Below, one piece after another: positions 12,499 to 24,791 of a stretch of 64,000 bases of DNA (the stretch's first letter is position 1; each line of letters begins with the position of its first letter). The translations under genes were made by a program, and so were the position numbers. The notes beneath the pieces were generated by a model. That model was not told where the DNA came from. It did no database searches and worked only from the letters and a program-made list of their open reading frames with translations. This DNA is from Panagrolaimus kolymaensis (lineage: Eukaryota > Nematoda > Chromadorea > Rhabditida > Panagrolaimidae). The stretch lies in contig JAJQJQ010000054.1 in the NCBI GenBank assembly GCA_028622995.1, positions 1,488,001 to 1,552,000 of the forward strand. Direction: 5' to 3'.

Positions 12499-14534
12499 AT
12501 GGTTTTCTTTTCATCCGTAATCAATCAATATTTTTCTGAAGCTGAAGGAACCATAGTATTAGAAAATCTTCGACAAATTATTCAAATTGTTGATGATGAT
12601 AAAATTGAATATTTATCTGGAAAAAATATGAATAATATTAAGGTTGGTTGGATAAAAGATTTTTTGTTGTTTGGTTTCTTTGCGGTTGAAGTTCACAAAG
12701 AAGAAGAAATGTTTTTTTGTATTTTAGATTATTGGAAGCGAATCAAAAGATTTAGCTATTTTTGTTATGGATGGAATTATTAAAGCTATTGGGCGACTTG
12801 CTGATGTAAGTTTTTTTTAAAAATAAATCTCAAAGTTTGACTGAACCTAATATCTTAAACCAAAAATATTTCCATACTTTTCCATTCGAGGCCACATTTT
12901 TGATTTACAAATATACGAACACTCCAGTACCTCTAAAATTATATTCATCAATAAATTCGTTGACTTTTTTTTTTAATTTGAAAAATTCTACCAAAAAAAA
13001 CTTTTCCAGCTTGAAACTAATCATGACCTTTCATCGGTTCAACGATATGATTGCAAGGGTGGATGCATCATTCCAGGTCTAGTGGATGGCCATTCTCACC
13101 CTGTATTTGCTGGAGATAGAGTTCATGAATTTGCTATGAAACTTGCTGGTGCAACTTATATGGAGGTTTGCTTGCTCTATCAATTATATTATCACGGAGT
13201 TCCACCACGAAAACAAAAAATTTTTTTTATTATTTAGGTTCAAGCTGCTGGAGGCGGAATTCATTTTACAACCACTAAAACTCGAGAAGCGTCAAAAACA
13301 AATTTGATTACAGATTTTAAAAAAATTGCTGATCAAATGATTAAATTTGGAACCACTACTTTGGAAGCTAAAAGCGGTTATGGTTTAAATTGGGAAACCG
13401 AATTAAAAATGCTTGAAACCATTGAAGAAGTTGCAAACAATCATCCATTAGAAATTTCAGGAACCTTTTGTGGAGCTCACGCAATTCCAAAAGATAAAAA
13501 TGAAAAAGAACAAACTCGAGAAATCGTGGATAAAATGATTCCCAAATTAAAGCAACTCAAACGCGAGGGCCAATTAAAAACATTGGAAAATATCGATGTT
13601 TTTTGTGAAAAAGGTGTATTTGAAATTGAATCAAGGTTAGTTAGTTGAATGATCGATTTCGAAAAAATTAAACCCCTAAAAAATAAAATTTTTGACTAAA
13701 AATAAAAATTTTTATTTCATTAGTTTTGAAAAAAATTTATATTACTAAAAGTCTCACAACGAAAGCCTAAATTTCCTTTTCTTGCGAGACACAGTAGCAT
13801 AATAATTACGAATTCTTTAAATTTTATTACTTTAAAACTATTTTTCTTCCAATTCAAATTTTATGAACTATTTTGATTTTTTAGTAAAGAAATCCTTACA
13901 ACTGGTCGAGATGCTGGATTTCATATTAATTTCCATGCTGATGAACTTCATCCTCTTAAAGGTGCTGAAATGGGTGCATCAATTCGAGCTCGAGCTATGA
14001 GTCATTTAGAAGAAATAAGTTCAGAAGGAATCAATGCTATGTCAGCATCCAAAACTGTTGCCACATTACTTCCATCCACAGCTTATATGCTTCGTTTAAA
14101 GCCTCCACCTGCGAGAGATATGATAGAAAAAGATGTGATTGTTGCACTTGGTTCAGATTTCAATCCAAATGCATATTGTCTTTCAATGCCAATGATAATG
14201 CATTTAGCATGTGTATTATTTAAAATGAGCATGCCTGAAGCTTTGGTTGCTGCGACCATTAATGCTGCACATAGTCTTGGACGTGGAAGAACTCATGGCG
14301 CCATTGCAGTAAGTAACTTTAATTAATCGATAACATAAAAAAATAAATAAACAAGAGCCATTCGAGAAAAAATTAGGTTTAATATTTAATTTTTTATAGG
14401 TAAATCGCATCGCTGATTTTGTTCTTATTGATGCTCCCAAATGGGAACATTTAATTTATCAATTTGGTGGACATTCAAATATTTTTTCAGCTGTTTTTAA
14501 ACGTGGAAAAATTGTTTATCAAAAAGATGCATAA
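12499..14534 (+). CDS. AMDHD1: Imidazolonepropionase (histidine degradation)
   Basis: Hydrolyses 4-imidazolone-5-propionate to N-formimino-L-glutamate, the third step of histidine catabolism, in the cytosol. Exons 12499-12642, 12728-12805, 13010-13165, 13238-13635, 13885-14308 and 14400-14534 give 444 aa, a little longer than typical HutI. Amidohydrolase metal motif DGHSHPVFAGDR carries His102 and His104. Further family signatures are KSGYGLNWETELKML, FCGAHAIP, INFHADELHP and ALGSDFNPNA, the last two supplying metal and catalytic residues. The first 70 residues form the usual small beta-sandwich, ending at CIIPGLVDGH. No other histidine-pathway gene is in the window. No defect is seen. Confidence 0.95.
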
Positions 14535-14736
14535 AAAATAATAATGCAATAATGCCTTTGAAACAAAACAAAAAATTATAAAATGGAAATTTTTATTTTT
14601 TACTATTTTTTTTAAACGCAATCTTTAAATAAAATGATTAAAGATACAATAATTTAGTTTTAAAATTAGAAAGCATAAATATTTCAATCATCAAAACAAA
14701 GCTAACTGTTTAGATTCAGCTGCTTTTGGTGGAAAG

Positions 14737-15079
14737 CTAGCTTTCGGTAATGGAGTTATTTGATCTTCCACCATCATCATCCGTGACAAAAACATAAATG
14801 CCTTCATCAGTGTATAAATCTTTAGTATTTGGAATTATTTCTCCAATTTTTCCATTCATTGGATTCCATTCTTTCAAAGTAATTCCTTTATCTTCGAACT
14901 TTTCATGGAAGAAATTATACAATCCAGCGCCCTTAAAACCTTTTTGCAAATTTGCATTTTAGGGTAAAGAAAAATGTTAGTAATCGGTGGAATAAAAAGA
15001 AGCTTACAGTTTGAGGAAGGTCAAAATGAAAGATATCATATTTTTCTATAGTTGAAAATTGGCAACGATATTCAGCCAT
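14737..15079 (-). CDS. Small hypothetical protein, 88 aa
   Basis: Two exons, 15079-15008 and 14931-14737, join in phase 0 through a donor GTAAGC and an acceptor ending TTTTAAG. The protein begins MAEYRCQFSTIEKYDIFHF and contains GLYNFFHEKF and DLYTDEGIYVFVTDDDGG. It is soluble, acidic, with no signal peptide or helix-spanning segment. The reading frame stays open upstream of 15079 without an in-frame ATG, so an upstream exon cannot be excluded. It lies 354 nt downstream of RAD17 on the same strand, somewhat far for a nematode operon. I do not recognise the family. Confidence 0.55.
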
Positions 15080-15433
15080 AATAATCAAACAAAAATGCGA
15101 CAAAAAAGAAAATGACTTTCTTCCAACAAAGAACAAAACAAAAAATGATGGTGGTGGAGTGGACACTGCCGATCGAGAAAAAATCGATCGAAATGAATCA
15201 CGAAGATGGAAAGTCAAGATTAAAAAACTACTCCTTTCATTGCTGCTGCAAACTGTAAAAATTGTTAAAAGAATGATCAAACAAAATCAATAACCAAACA
15301 ACCCAAAAGCATTTATGTTATCTAACTAAACTAACAAACAAACAAAAAAAACAAAAACATAATTTATCACAGACAATCAAATGTTAAATGAGATCATAAA
15401 AGAATACATACAATATAAATATTCAAACAACAA
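15080..15433. other. Spacer between RAD17 and the 88-aa gene
   Basis: Holds the RAD17 3' UTR and the 5' region of the small downstream gene on the same strand. A TTTTACAG acceptor-like site is present on the minus strand near 15250. No separate gene seen. Confidence 0.45.
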
Positions 15434-17882
15434 TCACCACAATTCATCACTTTCAGATTCAATAATATCAAAATCATCTTCTTCTTCATCATTTGTGGCC
15501 ATATAAGGAACAGTTCGAGGTGAAGAAGCATTCCCAGTTTTTGTTTCAGCAAGATTCTTTGGTAAAGGTCGAGGATTGATTTTAACACGTAAGCCGCCCC
15601 ATGATGTTGTATTAATTTTCTCTTGTAATGATAATGTTGATATTATTTTCTTTTCTTCAGGACGCATAAAGAATTTTGTTCTTGGAAGAAGAGATATGGT
15701 TCTAAAAGAGATATGATTAGTTAAAAAAGAAAGAGCAAAAAACAAACTAACGTAGTAAACAAATCAGCTGAACGTAATCTTGGAAGCATCTTGACAAGGT
15801 TCATCTTTGTTTCATGTCGAATTTTGTTTACTTCTGTGATCGTTGGCTTTGTAAATGGATACATTGTTTGCTGTCTTGGAGCCTTTGATTCGGATCTTTG
15901 ATAGTTGTTGAAGACGACCGTTCTAACTCCCAACTAAAAGATAAACTCATAAGCCAAAGATAAACAGAAGAATAAACTTACATGAATACTGTACTTGTTC
16001 ATCAAAGATACAGTTGAGATATCCAAATGAGCTTGAGAAGCATCAAAGTCGCATAAATCACGAAAAATACGACTGCAAGCATCGATGGAAGAAGCAAATT
16101 TAGGTTCATGTTCAAAGATATATTCTGTGAACTAAAAAGAAGTATGTATATGAGTAACAATAATGAAGACTAAACAACTTACTCTTGGTGCAGAAAGTAC
16201 ACAAGTATCAATCAAATTATTCAAATCACTTTTTGGAGGAAGATGTCGACGCCATTGTTCAGCAATAAGTTTAGATTCGGTTTGTCTCCATGATTGCACT
16301 GTATTCTCAATTCTTTTAGCATAAAAAACTTTTCCAAGATAATGAAAGGTTGTAACTTGGCTTATGCTTGCAGCTAAACCACATTGAAAACCTTTTTTAG
16401 ACATTGAAAATTGAATATTTTTCATTGCACTTCGTACATCACCTAAAAATGCGATTCTTAAAACAGATAATCGAGTATAACCAAGATAACTCACCATCAG
16501 CATGTTCAGATATTCGTTTGATCAAATTGGTATTAATCTTTCCATCAATCATAGCAGCCATTCGTTTGATAGCTTTCTGCATAATTGTTGCACAAATAGG
16601 ATTGAATTTCATTTCAGTGATACCAAGATCAATTAACATTGATTGTGGAAACAGACGAGCAGGTGATAACTCCCAGCAGCGATCAGCGTTTGACATAACA
16701 AAAGCGACCATACAACGAGTGGATGAGAGACATTTCAAGATCGTTTCCTTCAATTTTGATGGATCCCTGAATCTCAAATTAAAGAAAATATTATTATAAA
16801 ATGCAACACAAAGTTGCAATCACAGTCGAGAAAAATGCTAGTAAACCCAATAAAAGATTTCAATAAACCCAAAGCAATCAGTAAATTTAGCATCAAAACT
16901 TAATCGACAGGGATTACACTTTCAACTACTTACTTATAAAAGATTGTAGGAAGATTTTCAATACAGATTAAGCGATGTTTTGGCATTCCAGGTTCAGCAG
17001 AAAAGAATTCACTTGAACGCATAAACTTTTCAAAGGTTTGAATTGCATTCTGTTCTTGATACACATCGTATTCATTGTAATCTCCATCTTGCGGTGGATC
17101 AAATTCCAAGAAGTCAACACCAAGTTCGGAGCACAAAAGACGTAGAGTTGTGGATTTACCCGAACCACACGGACCAGTAAGTAAAAGAATCTTTCGACAT
17201 CTGACAGCTTGCATTCGTTCTTGAATCCATGTTTTTACCTGAAAGTGAAGGAAAAGGTAACAATACAGTAACAGAATACACAAAGGAAAGCGTGTTAGTT
17301 GTTGAAGGAGTTTACATTACTTTAGCAAAGAAAGAAAAAACTCATGTCATGATTATCTTATGCGCTAGCTTTAGACAAGATTTTTGATGTTATTACATCC
17401 TTGCACCATCCATTTACTTACTTCTTGAACCTTCTTAGGCTGAACAGCCAAATCTTCAATAGCATTAGGCTCAAAAATATCATCTTTTAGTTCAAACAAA
17501 ACATTGACATCCGCTGAAAAAATGATGATTAATTACAAGCAACACAATGTAACAAACCATTAACTTCATCTTCTTTCTTTTTCTTTCTTCCTTTACCAAC
17601 AAGCTTTGCAACCTTTGCGGGCTTTTCTTCAATAATTTCGAAGTCATCATCCCAAGAACTTGAAAACCATTTATTCTTAAATTCCGAAACATGTTGAACT
17701 TTAACTCCAGCTGGACGCTTTAACGGTCTTGATGATGGTGGTGGAGCATTTAAATTTGGAGTTGATACAGTTTTAGTAGGAGCTCGTCGAGCATTTTTTC
17801 CTCCAACCGGAATAGCTTGAACTTTACATTGAGATTGAAAATTACCACGAAGTTGAGAACCAAGAAGAAATGGATCAGGCAT
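15434..17882 (-). CDS. RAD17: RAD17 cell-cycle checkpoint clamp loader
   Basis: RAD17 replaces RFC1 in a clamp loader that puts the 9-1-1 clamp on damaged DNA in the nucleus and activates ATR signalling. Eight exons: 17882-17558, 17513-17422, 17238-16934, 16766-16495, 16442-16183, 16131-15982, 15933-15752, 15701-15434; 617 aa. A basic, Pro-rich N-terminus is followed by the AAA ATPase: Walker A GPCGSGKST at about 161-169 and a RAD17-type Walker B, LICIENLP. The C-terminus is acidic (DEEEDDFDIIESESDELW), as expected for the 9-1-1-binding tail. An acceptor-like TTTTTAG at 17905 on the minus strand, 23 nt before the ATG, is a good trans-splice candidate. Size and order of motifs fit the family. 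Confidence 0.92.
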
Positions 17883-18245
17883 ATATGGATGTTGTTTATA
17901 AGTAAGCTAAAAAAAATAATATTATTTCTTTTTATTTAGATGAGAAAAAAATCAGTAATGGACAAAGAAAAAGAAGAAAGTCTTTGAAAAATGGTAAAAA
18001 TTTACAATGAAAAAACTGTGAAAAGTTTATGTTTGAAAGCGGCTGCCACCGCTTTTTGGTTCTCAAAACGAAAAGGCTATTCGTGTCCATGCTTGAAAGT
18101 GTTCGTTGGCGCGGCTTTTTTTTCTAAATTGCTTGAAACTTTCTTCTTCCAATATTTATTCTTTGGAGTTTTTCGATCTCCATTTTTTATTATCAGATTT
18201 ACTCTAAAGTATCCATAATAACGACGAAGACGACAAAAACCAAAG
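17883..18245. promoter_or_regulatory. Divergent promoter interval, RAD17 / LUC7-like
   Basis: Separates two divergent nuclear-function genes. It contains the RAD17 SL-acceptor candidate at 17905-17906 (minus). A 75-codon plus-strand frame at 17991 lacks splice context and protein-like features and is not accepted. Confidence 0.4.
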
Positions 18246-19424
18246 ATGACGGATGTTATGCGTGAAATGATCGCTCAACTGATGGGTGCTCAACGTGAAG
18301 AAGAAGAAGGACGAAAATTGCCACCATATAATTCTCGTCAAGTGTGCCGTTTGTATCTAATAGGTTGCTGTCCAAGAGAAAAATTAACTGATACTCGTTT
18401 GGAATCTTTTGTATCATGTCGAAAAATGCATGAACCTGCTCATCGTGCTGATTATCAACGAGCTCAAGACCAGAAAGATCATTATTATGACGTTGAAGTG
18501 AGTTATTGACTTTTTGCTTTATAATTTATTTTTACTGATAACCTTATCGATTTTTTTTCTTTTCAGGCTTTCGAAGAAGTTGAAGCAACTTTAAGAGTTA
18601 TTGATAATGAAGTTGAAAATATCAAAGCCAAGGTTCAACGTGATATTGAAGGACTTCAAGATAGTCATGAATTTATGAAATCACAGAAAGTTGTCGAACT
18701 TACAGAAAAGATCAATTCAACGCTGACTAAAGTGGAAGAACTTGGAAATGAAGGAAAAGTTGAAGAATCTATGGAACTTGCTAAACAAGTGGAAGATATG
18801 AGACGAAGAAAACGCGAACTTGAGGTATGATTCACATTTTGTTTTTGCTTTATCTTATCATCCTTTTTTCAGGCTGAACTACGAGCAGCAAATCCAACTA
18901 CTCAACGACTTCGTGTATGTTTAGAATGTGGAGCTCAATTAAATGTATTGGATCATGAAACACGTCTTGCTGATCATTATGGTGGAAGAATGCATTTGGG
19001 TATGGTCGACATAAGAGATTGGTATAAGAATATGAAGGTTAGCCTTATTATTTTCATTCTTTTGATCCTAAAATAAATACGTTTTTAGGAAAAGATTGAT
19101 GAACGTCGTGAAGCAAAACGTAAAGCTGAAGCCGAAAATGATACCAAGCATCGAAGTCGCTCACCAAGAAGATCACCACGCCGTTCTCGATCACCTCGTC
19201 GTTCACCTGATCGTCGCTCTGATGATAGACGTGACAGAGGAAGAGATGATCGCCGAGATCGTTATCGGGATGATCGACGTGATTACCGTGGTGGTGGCGG
19301 TGGCCGCGATTATGATCGTCGTGATAGAGATAGAGGATATGACCGTGATCGGTTAGTTTTCTTTTACACTTTTACCAATTTGTTTAACCTTTTGTACTTC
19401 CTTTTCAGCCGTCGTCGAAATTGA
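18246..19424 (+). CDS. LUC7L: LUC7-like U1 snRNP splicing factor
   Basis: U1 snRNP-associated protein that helps select 5' splice sites in the nucleus. Exons 18246-18497, 18567-18824, 18873-19037, 19089-19351 and 19409-19424; 317 aa. An N-terminal AQLMG motif is followed by a CCCH-type zinc finger (Cys34, Cys42, Cys58, His62), a long coiled coil with LGNEGKVEESMEL, then a C2H2 zinc finger (Cys186, Cys189, His205, His211) with the typical R-L-A-D-H-Y-G-G-R-M-H-L-G. The C-terminus is an RS/RD-rich tail followed by a Gly run and RRRN. The final exon is only 16 nt. A 86-codon open frame in the RS region is an out-of-frame shadow. Confidence 0.94.
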
Positions 19425-19866
19425 TCTTTCAAATCCCGGACTTACGATTTCATTTCGCTGAAGTATTTCAACTTTTCTAAGCAGATGTTCTTGTTGCTGC
19501 TGTACTTTTCTTTGCTACGCTACTATACTACTAATTATTTATGGAATGAAAAAACTATATTTTTTTGCTGATGATTTTTGGTTTTTTGTCTGATTTGCAT
19601 TAATTCTCTTTTTTTGTTGTTGTATTGTTATTACTTTATTTTGATTTATGCTACTTTCATATATATTTTTTAAATCTGTGTCTATTTTAAAATGAATGGA
19701 AAATATAATGAAAAAATCTAAATATAAGTTAAGTGATGGCGATGGAATCAATCGGCTGAAGGCACGATTCATAGAATTGTCTTATTTTACGAGTTTGTTA
19801 TTATTGTACAATATTTTCTTTGAATGTTTTTTTTAAAGTTACTAATCGTTTTAAGGTAAATTAACC
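19425..19866. other. Intergenic, no gene seen
   Basis: 3' UTR of the LUC7-like gene and upstream region of the ERMP1-like gene on the same strand. T-rich, no coding evidence. Confidence 0.5.
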
Positions 19867-22800
19867 ATGGCGGATGGTTTACGGGTTCGCAAAAGCCAAC
19901 TTAATTCTTCATCCGAACAATTGATGAATGAATATGAGGATGAAATAGCATTATTATCAAAAGATTTTGATCATATCAAAGATAAAGTTATTGCTAAACA
20001 AGTACATATCAAAGCTTTTTTTTGTATTTTTAACTTTGATATTTATCACCTTCTTTGTTTTTTTCCAGCGCCTCCTTGGTTACACGGAATGGTTAATCAT
20101 GCTTGTCCTTGTTGGATTGCTTTATGGTTATGTAGTTTATCAAGATCATCAAACTCCACCAATAATTGCTGGGAATCAACATGGAAATTTTTCTGAAGAA
20201 CGTGCGCGAATTATTCTCAATCAAATTGCTTCACTTGGCCCACGACCATCAGGATCAGATAATTTAGAAAAGAAAGCTTTCGCAATTATTACAAATAAAC
20301 TTTATGACCTTCAAAAATATACAGCTTCAAAGGGTATTAATCGAATTGAAGTGGATATTGATCGACCATCAGGATGTTTTGATCTAAAATTTTTATCTTC
20401 TTTTACTTTATGCTATCATAAAATTACTAATATTGTTGCAAGAATTGGACCAGCTTCTGGACCGACGGCTAATTCAATATTATTAAATTGTCATTTTGAT
20501 ACTCTTCCTGATACTCCTGGTGCTACAGATGATGCAGTATCATGTGCAATTATGATGGAAGTATTAGAAAATTTAGCCCATTCTAAAACGCCATTAGAAA
20601 ATGATGTGATGTTGCTATTTAATGGAGGTTTGTCTCTGTTATCGCTCTTCATCCATTTCTAACGCTTTCAATAATTTTAGCTGAAGAAAATTTCCTTCAA
20701 GCTTCCCATGGGTTTATAACTCAACATAAATGGCGTCATCAAATTCGAGCTTTTATCAATCTTGAAGGCACTGGCGCAGGTGGAAGAGAAATTTTATTTC
20801 AAGCTGGCCCAGGCGATTCATGGCTTCTTAAAACTTATCTCGATCATGCTCCTCATCCTCATTGTAGCGTCTTAGCACAAGAAATATTCCAATCTGGTAT
20901 TATTCCTTCAGATACTGATTTTCGAGTTTTTCGTGATTATGGTAGAGTTTCGGGTTTGGATATTGCATATCATCGAAATGGATGGGTTTATCACACGGAA
21001 TTTGATAAACCTGAATCCATTAATTCTGGAGCCATCCAACGGGCAGGAGAAAATATTTTAGCTGTTGTAAAAGCTTTAATTAAATCTCCTTATATCAAAC
21101 AACCCGCGCATTTTAATGAAGGAAATAAATGGGTTTTTTATGATGTTGTTGGACTTTTTACTGTTTTTTATGAAGTTAATAGTGGTTAGTTAATTTTGCT
21201 GCTTCTAATTTTTTGAAGATACATAAAACAAACAAGCATATTTTTTTAGGTTCATTTCTAAATTTATTCGTTGTAGTTATAGTTATTTTACTTGTAGCAT
21301 TTCGAATTAATGCAAAAGCATATAGTTTAACGGATTTACGTAATGCTTTTATTCATCATGCTTATGCCTTAGTTGCGATGATTGCAACCGGGGTTGGATT
21401 AGTATTAATTATAAAATTATTGGATTTAGTTATGTGTTGGTATTCCATGCCTGAACTAGTTTTTCCACTTTATATTCTTCCTATGATTATTGCTGGGTTA
21501 TGGGTTCATTCACATGTAGCTGAAACAAAATATGCTGGAATTGATGCGGAAATGTATCATTATGATTCAGTATTACTCATTTGGTCATTTCTTTTACTTT
21601 TAACTACTTTAAAAGGAATTGCTAGTTCATTCTTTCTTTTAATTCATGTTTTATTTCCACTTTTTCGTGATCCATTAATTTATTTACTTGGTAAATTACA
21701 AATTATTGAAGGTAAGTAAATTCATACATAAGAGCTAGACTAAAATCAATGATATGATTGATATCTTTTAGTTGTAACTCCTCGAAAAGTCTTATATGCC
21801 CAATTTGCATGTGTTACCCCAGTTATGCTATTTGTTAGTTATGCTGTGATGCTTTTCTTTGACTTTTTTGTTCCAGTAATGGGAAGATTAGGAAATTTAG
21901 TTAATCCTGAATTCATTATGATGCCATTATCTTTGTTAACTGCGTTAACTTTTGTTTTATTCACCGTGAGTTTTTTTTCGATGGCCTTTATTTTATTGAT
22001 GTTAGCTATGTACAATTTTATATGGTTTCAGAACAATTTGATTTATATCAGTCGAAATATGAAATATCTTTTAAAGTGTGGCGTTGCAGTTTCTGCACTC
22101 TTTTTATTAATCCTTGCAACAACATCCCTTGGAGTTCCATATAAATATTCACCTGAAAGTCCAAGACTTCGTCGATTGGTTACTTTGGTTTGTTCCTTCC
22201 TTTCTTTCCCATTTTTTTATTATTAATTTTTGGGTTTTTAGCACGCTGAACGAAATATATACGATTTTGGTGGAAATAAAATTAAAAATGATCATGCTCT
22301 TATGATTCAATCATTTGATTATCGTGGAATTGCAGATCTTCCTGATCACGCATTTCTTCAACTTAATCAACGACCAAATTGTTCAGGAATTGCAGATGAA
22401 TACTGCCGTTTACCATATTATACTGCCATACATGAACTTTTCCCGCCTGAAGAATCCCTTTGGGTTCCAGTTCCCGTTGCTCCTCCACTTCCAAATGATA
22501 AACGATTGTTTCTTGAATTGTTAGAGCGCCAACAAACGGCTTCCAATTTGGTTAACCTTACTTTTACCCTTCGTGGAGGAACGGATAAACTTTCCCTTCA
22601 TGTTACTCCAATAAATGGTTATAAACTTAAAAATTGGTCATTTAAAGAATTTGATGAGGAAACTTTTGGTCCAAGAAATACATATTTTATTTTTATGAGT
22701 TATGGATTTGAAGCTCCAATCAGTCGAGAATTTTGGATTTTACTTGAAACCGTGCGTTTTTTAGAATCAAAAAAGTGTGAAAGTTAATCCAACTTTTTTT

Positions 22801-23023
22801 ATAGAACAATCCAGCCCCAACAAGTCCAGAACAATCTCCATCCCTTGAACTTGCCGTAGCAACCCATTATGCGCATGGACCATATCAAAATTCTGAAACT
22901 ATGAACCAACTTCGTCAACTCATTAATTCTCGTCGAACAACCCCTCATCATGCAGTGGGATATTGGAAATGGGCCATTACAACCATTGGTGGAGCATCAG
23001 AAATGCTTGTTAAACAATTCTAA
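19867..23023 (+). CDS. ERMP1: ER metallopeptidase 1-like M28 family membrane protease
   Basis: Zinc aminopeptidase-like protein of the ER membrane. Exons 19867-20001, 20069-20627, 20681-21184, 21250-21711, 21772-21965, 22032-22187, 22242-22751, 22805-23023; 912 aa, close to the family's usual length. One membrane helix (about 53-68) precedes the lumenal M28 domain: His187 and Asp199 in CHFD...GATDD, Glu233-Glu234 in [14 protein letters not shown], and later SDTDFR and YHTEFD, supplying the remaining metal ligands. Multiple helices follow, then a lumenal C-terminal domain. The 66-nt intron 21966-22031 is a multiple of three without a stop and encodes a hydrophobic stretch, so a retained-intron isoform of 934 aa is possible. 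Confidence 0.93.
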
Positions 23024-23634
23024 TATTTTTTTTTATTTTCTAATAACTTTTTTTTTATAAACTTTGATATTGACTTTGATTTGAGAAAAGATATTTTAAC
23101 TTTTTTAATTATTTATTATACACATTCCGCATTTACCTTGATTCATGTATTTCGATTTTTTTCTTCTTCTACCTTACAGGTTCTTCTTTTTATTTTTTTA
23201 AATTAATTAATCTAATAATTGTATTGTAATAACTCTGTGATTTTTTTTTATCTTCAAAAACTACACAAAAAAACTTTTTATTTGCTCATACATATTTTTT
23301 GTTTTCGTCTAAAATAAATCAAAAAAGTATGTAAAAAACAGACATATGATTTATTCAAATTTTTCCTCTAATAACTATTTTTTTTACTAGTCTGTTGTTG
23401 TTTTATTCCTTCGAGATTGATATTCTTCCTCTTCTTTGTTTGGTTTGGTTTGAATAAATAAAAATAAATTTTATGTAAGTTTTTTAAAGAAGCAAGTTTG
23501 TCATTTTTTATTTTGGGGAAGAAGCAGCATAAAAAATGGATGACGCTACTGTACTTTTTCTCGAAACGATTACCTAAAAAAGCCCTCCATAAAATTTTTA
23601 GCTTCCTTCTTTCGTTTTTTACAAATCACAAATA
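23024..23634. other. Intergenic, no gene seen
   Basis: AT-rich spacer between two plus-strand genes, with long T runs. It should contain the ERMP1-like 3' UTR and the promoter of the 4-TM gene. Confidence 0.5.
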
Positions 23635-24599
23635 ATGTCTTCATCTTTTAGGTATTGCTCCATCGATGTTGTATGGCCATTAAAATGGTGTTGCTTGATT
23701 GGTATGGCTGTTCTGTTAACATGCCTTTCACAACCATCTGATATATGCTTTGATGGAAACATTACCGGTTTGATGAATGCTTTTCCAAATGATGTATTTA
23801 TGAATGATAAATTGGTATATGAGTAAGTCCTTTTTCTTCTTGGATTAATCATTACTTTCATTTTATCGTTTTTTAGTGAATCAAAAGCATATTTTATTAG
23901 TGGAAAATATTGTATCAAACTTTATCTCATCCAACATCAATTTTGTAAAGCTTCAAATTTTACAATGATTCATCAAAATCTTTGCCTTGCTCAATCTCGT
24001 GAATTTACTGCCATCTTTACTCAATTGTTTCTTGCCATCATCATCGAAGCTGTTCATATGATCTTTTTATATCGAGGTATCAAGTTTTTGATGTCAACTT
24101 CTATTGCGATACCTATTCTTCAAGTTGCAAGTATGTTTAACTTTTGTTGTGTGATTTTTGTGCTGCTTTTTACTTACATTTGAATATTTCGTCGTAGTTT
24201 AGTAATAACGTTTATGTGTCTTCTTTAACTTTGAGGATAGGTAATATGTTGCTTACTAGCTTCATGGAATATGCTAAATCTTGCTATTGGTGGCATTTTA
24301 GAGCTCATACTTTTGTTTGCATAACACTCACACTGCTTTTACATGTTCCTTAACTTACTTTTACTTTTTCAGTGCTATTTTCTGTTTGTACAATACTTGG
24401 TGGAATTGAACTTCGTTGGCCGTCTCAATGGTCTCATGCTGGATTTTCTCCTGAATCAATACCATCTCTTCCATTTGAATATTGGCTTATATGTTTGTGC
24501 GTGATTATGGTTTTAACAAAGATCATTGAAACTATAGCTCTTTATCGAGCTTTCAAACGAAATAATAATGGAGTTCCTGAGATCTTGTATTCTGATTGA
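23635..24599 (+). CDS. Four-transmembrane protein of unknown function
   Basis: Three exons, 23635-23822, 23877-24130 and 24373-24599, give 222 aa. Four hydrophobic helices are visible: near residues 15-33, a second after AQSREFTAIF, a third around the exon 2/3 junction, and a fourth in EYWLICLCVIMVL. The first extracellular loop is long with several Cys and two N-glycosylation sequons, a tetraspan-like layout, but the tetraspanin CCG motif is absent. The C-terminal tail is short and charged. An AATAAA lies at 24654-24659. I do not recognise the family. Confidence 0.72.
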
Positions 24600-24791
24600 A
24601 AATGGAATGAAATATGTTTAGTTTGTAATTATTTGTATGTATGTATGATTGTTAATAAATAATAAATGTGTAACTTTTAACAAGAAAGCAGAATTATGCG
24701 AGTAGGAAACAAACTCAGATAAACCATTTCCATAAAAAGTCATATTGTATTCTTCAAAGATCAACATTCCGTCTTATTTTATAAATCATGG

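Noticed and set aside
16404..16799. 131-codon plus-strand open frame
   Set aside because: Antisense to RAD17 exons 4-5, whose minus-strand frame carries clear AAA-domain sequence and splice phases. Shadow frame.
19096..19356. 86-codon frame with Val/Ile/Met-rich product
   Set aside because: It is the +1 frame of the LUC7-like RS/RD repeat region; repetitive codons leave other frames open.
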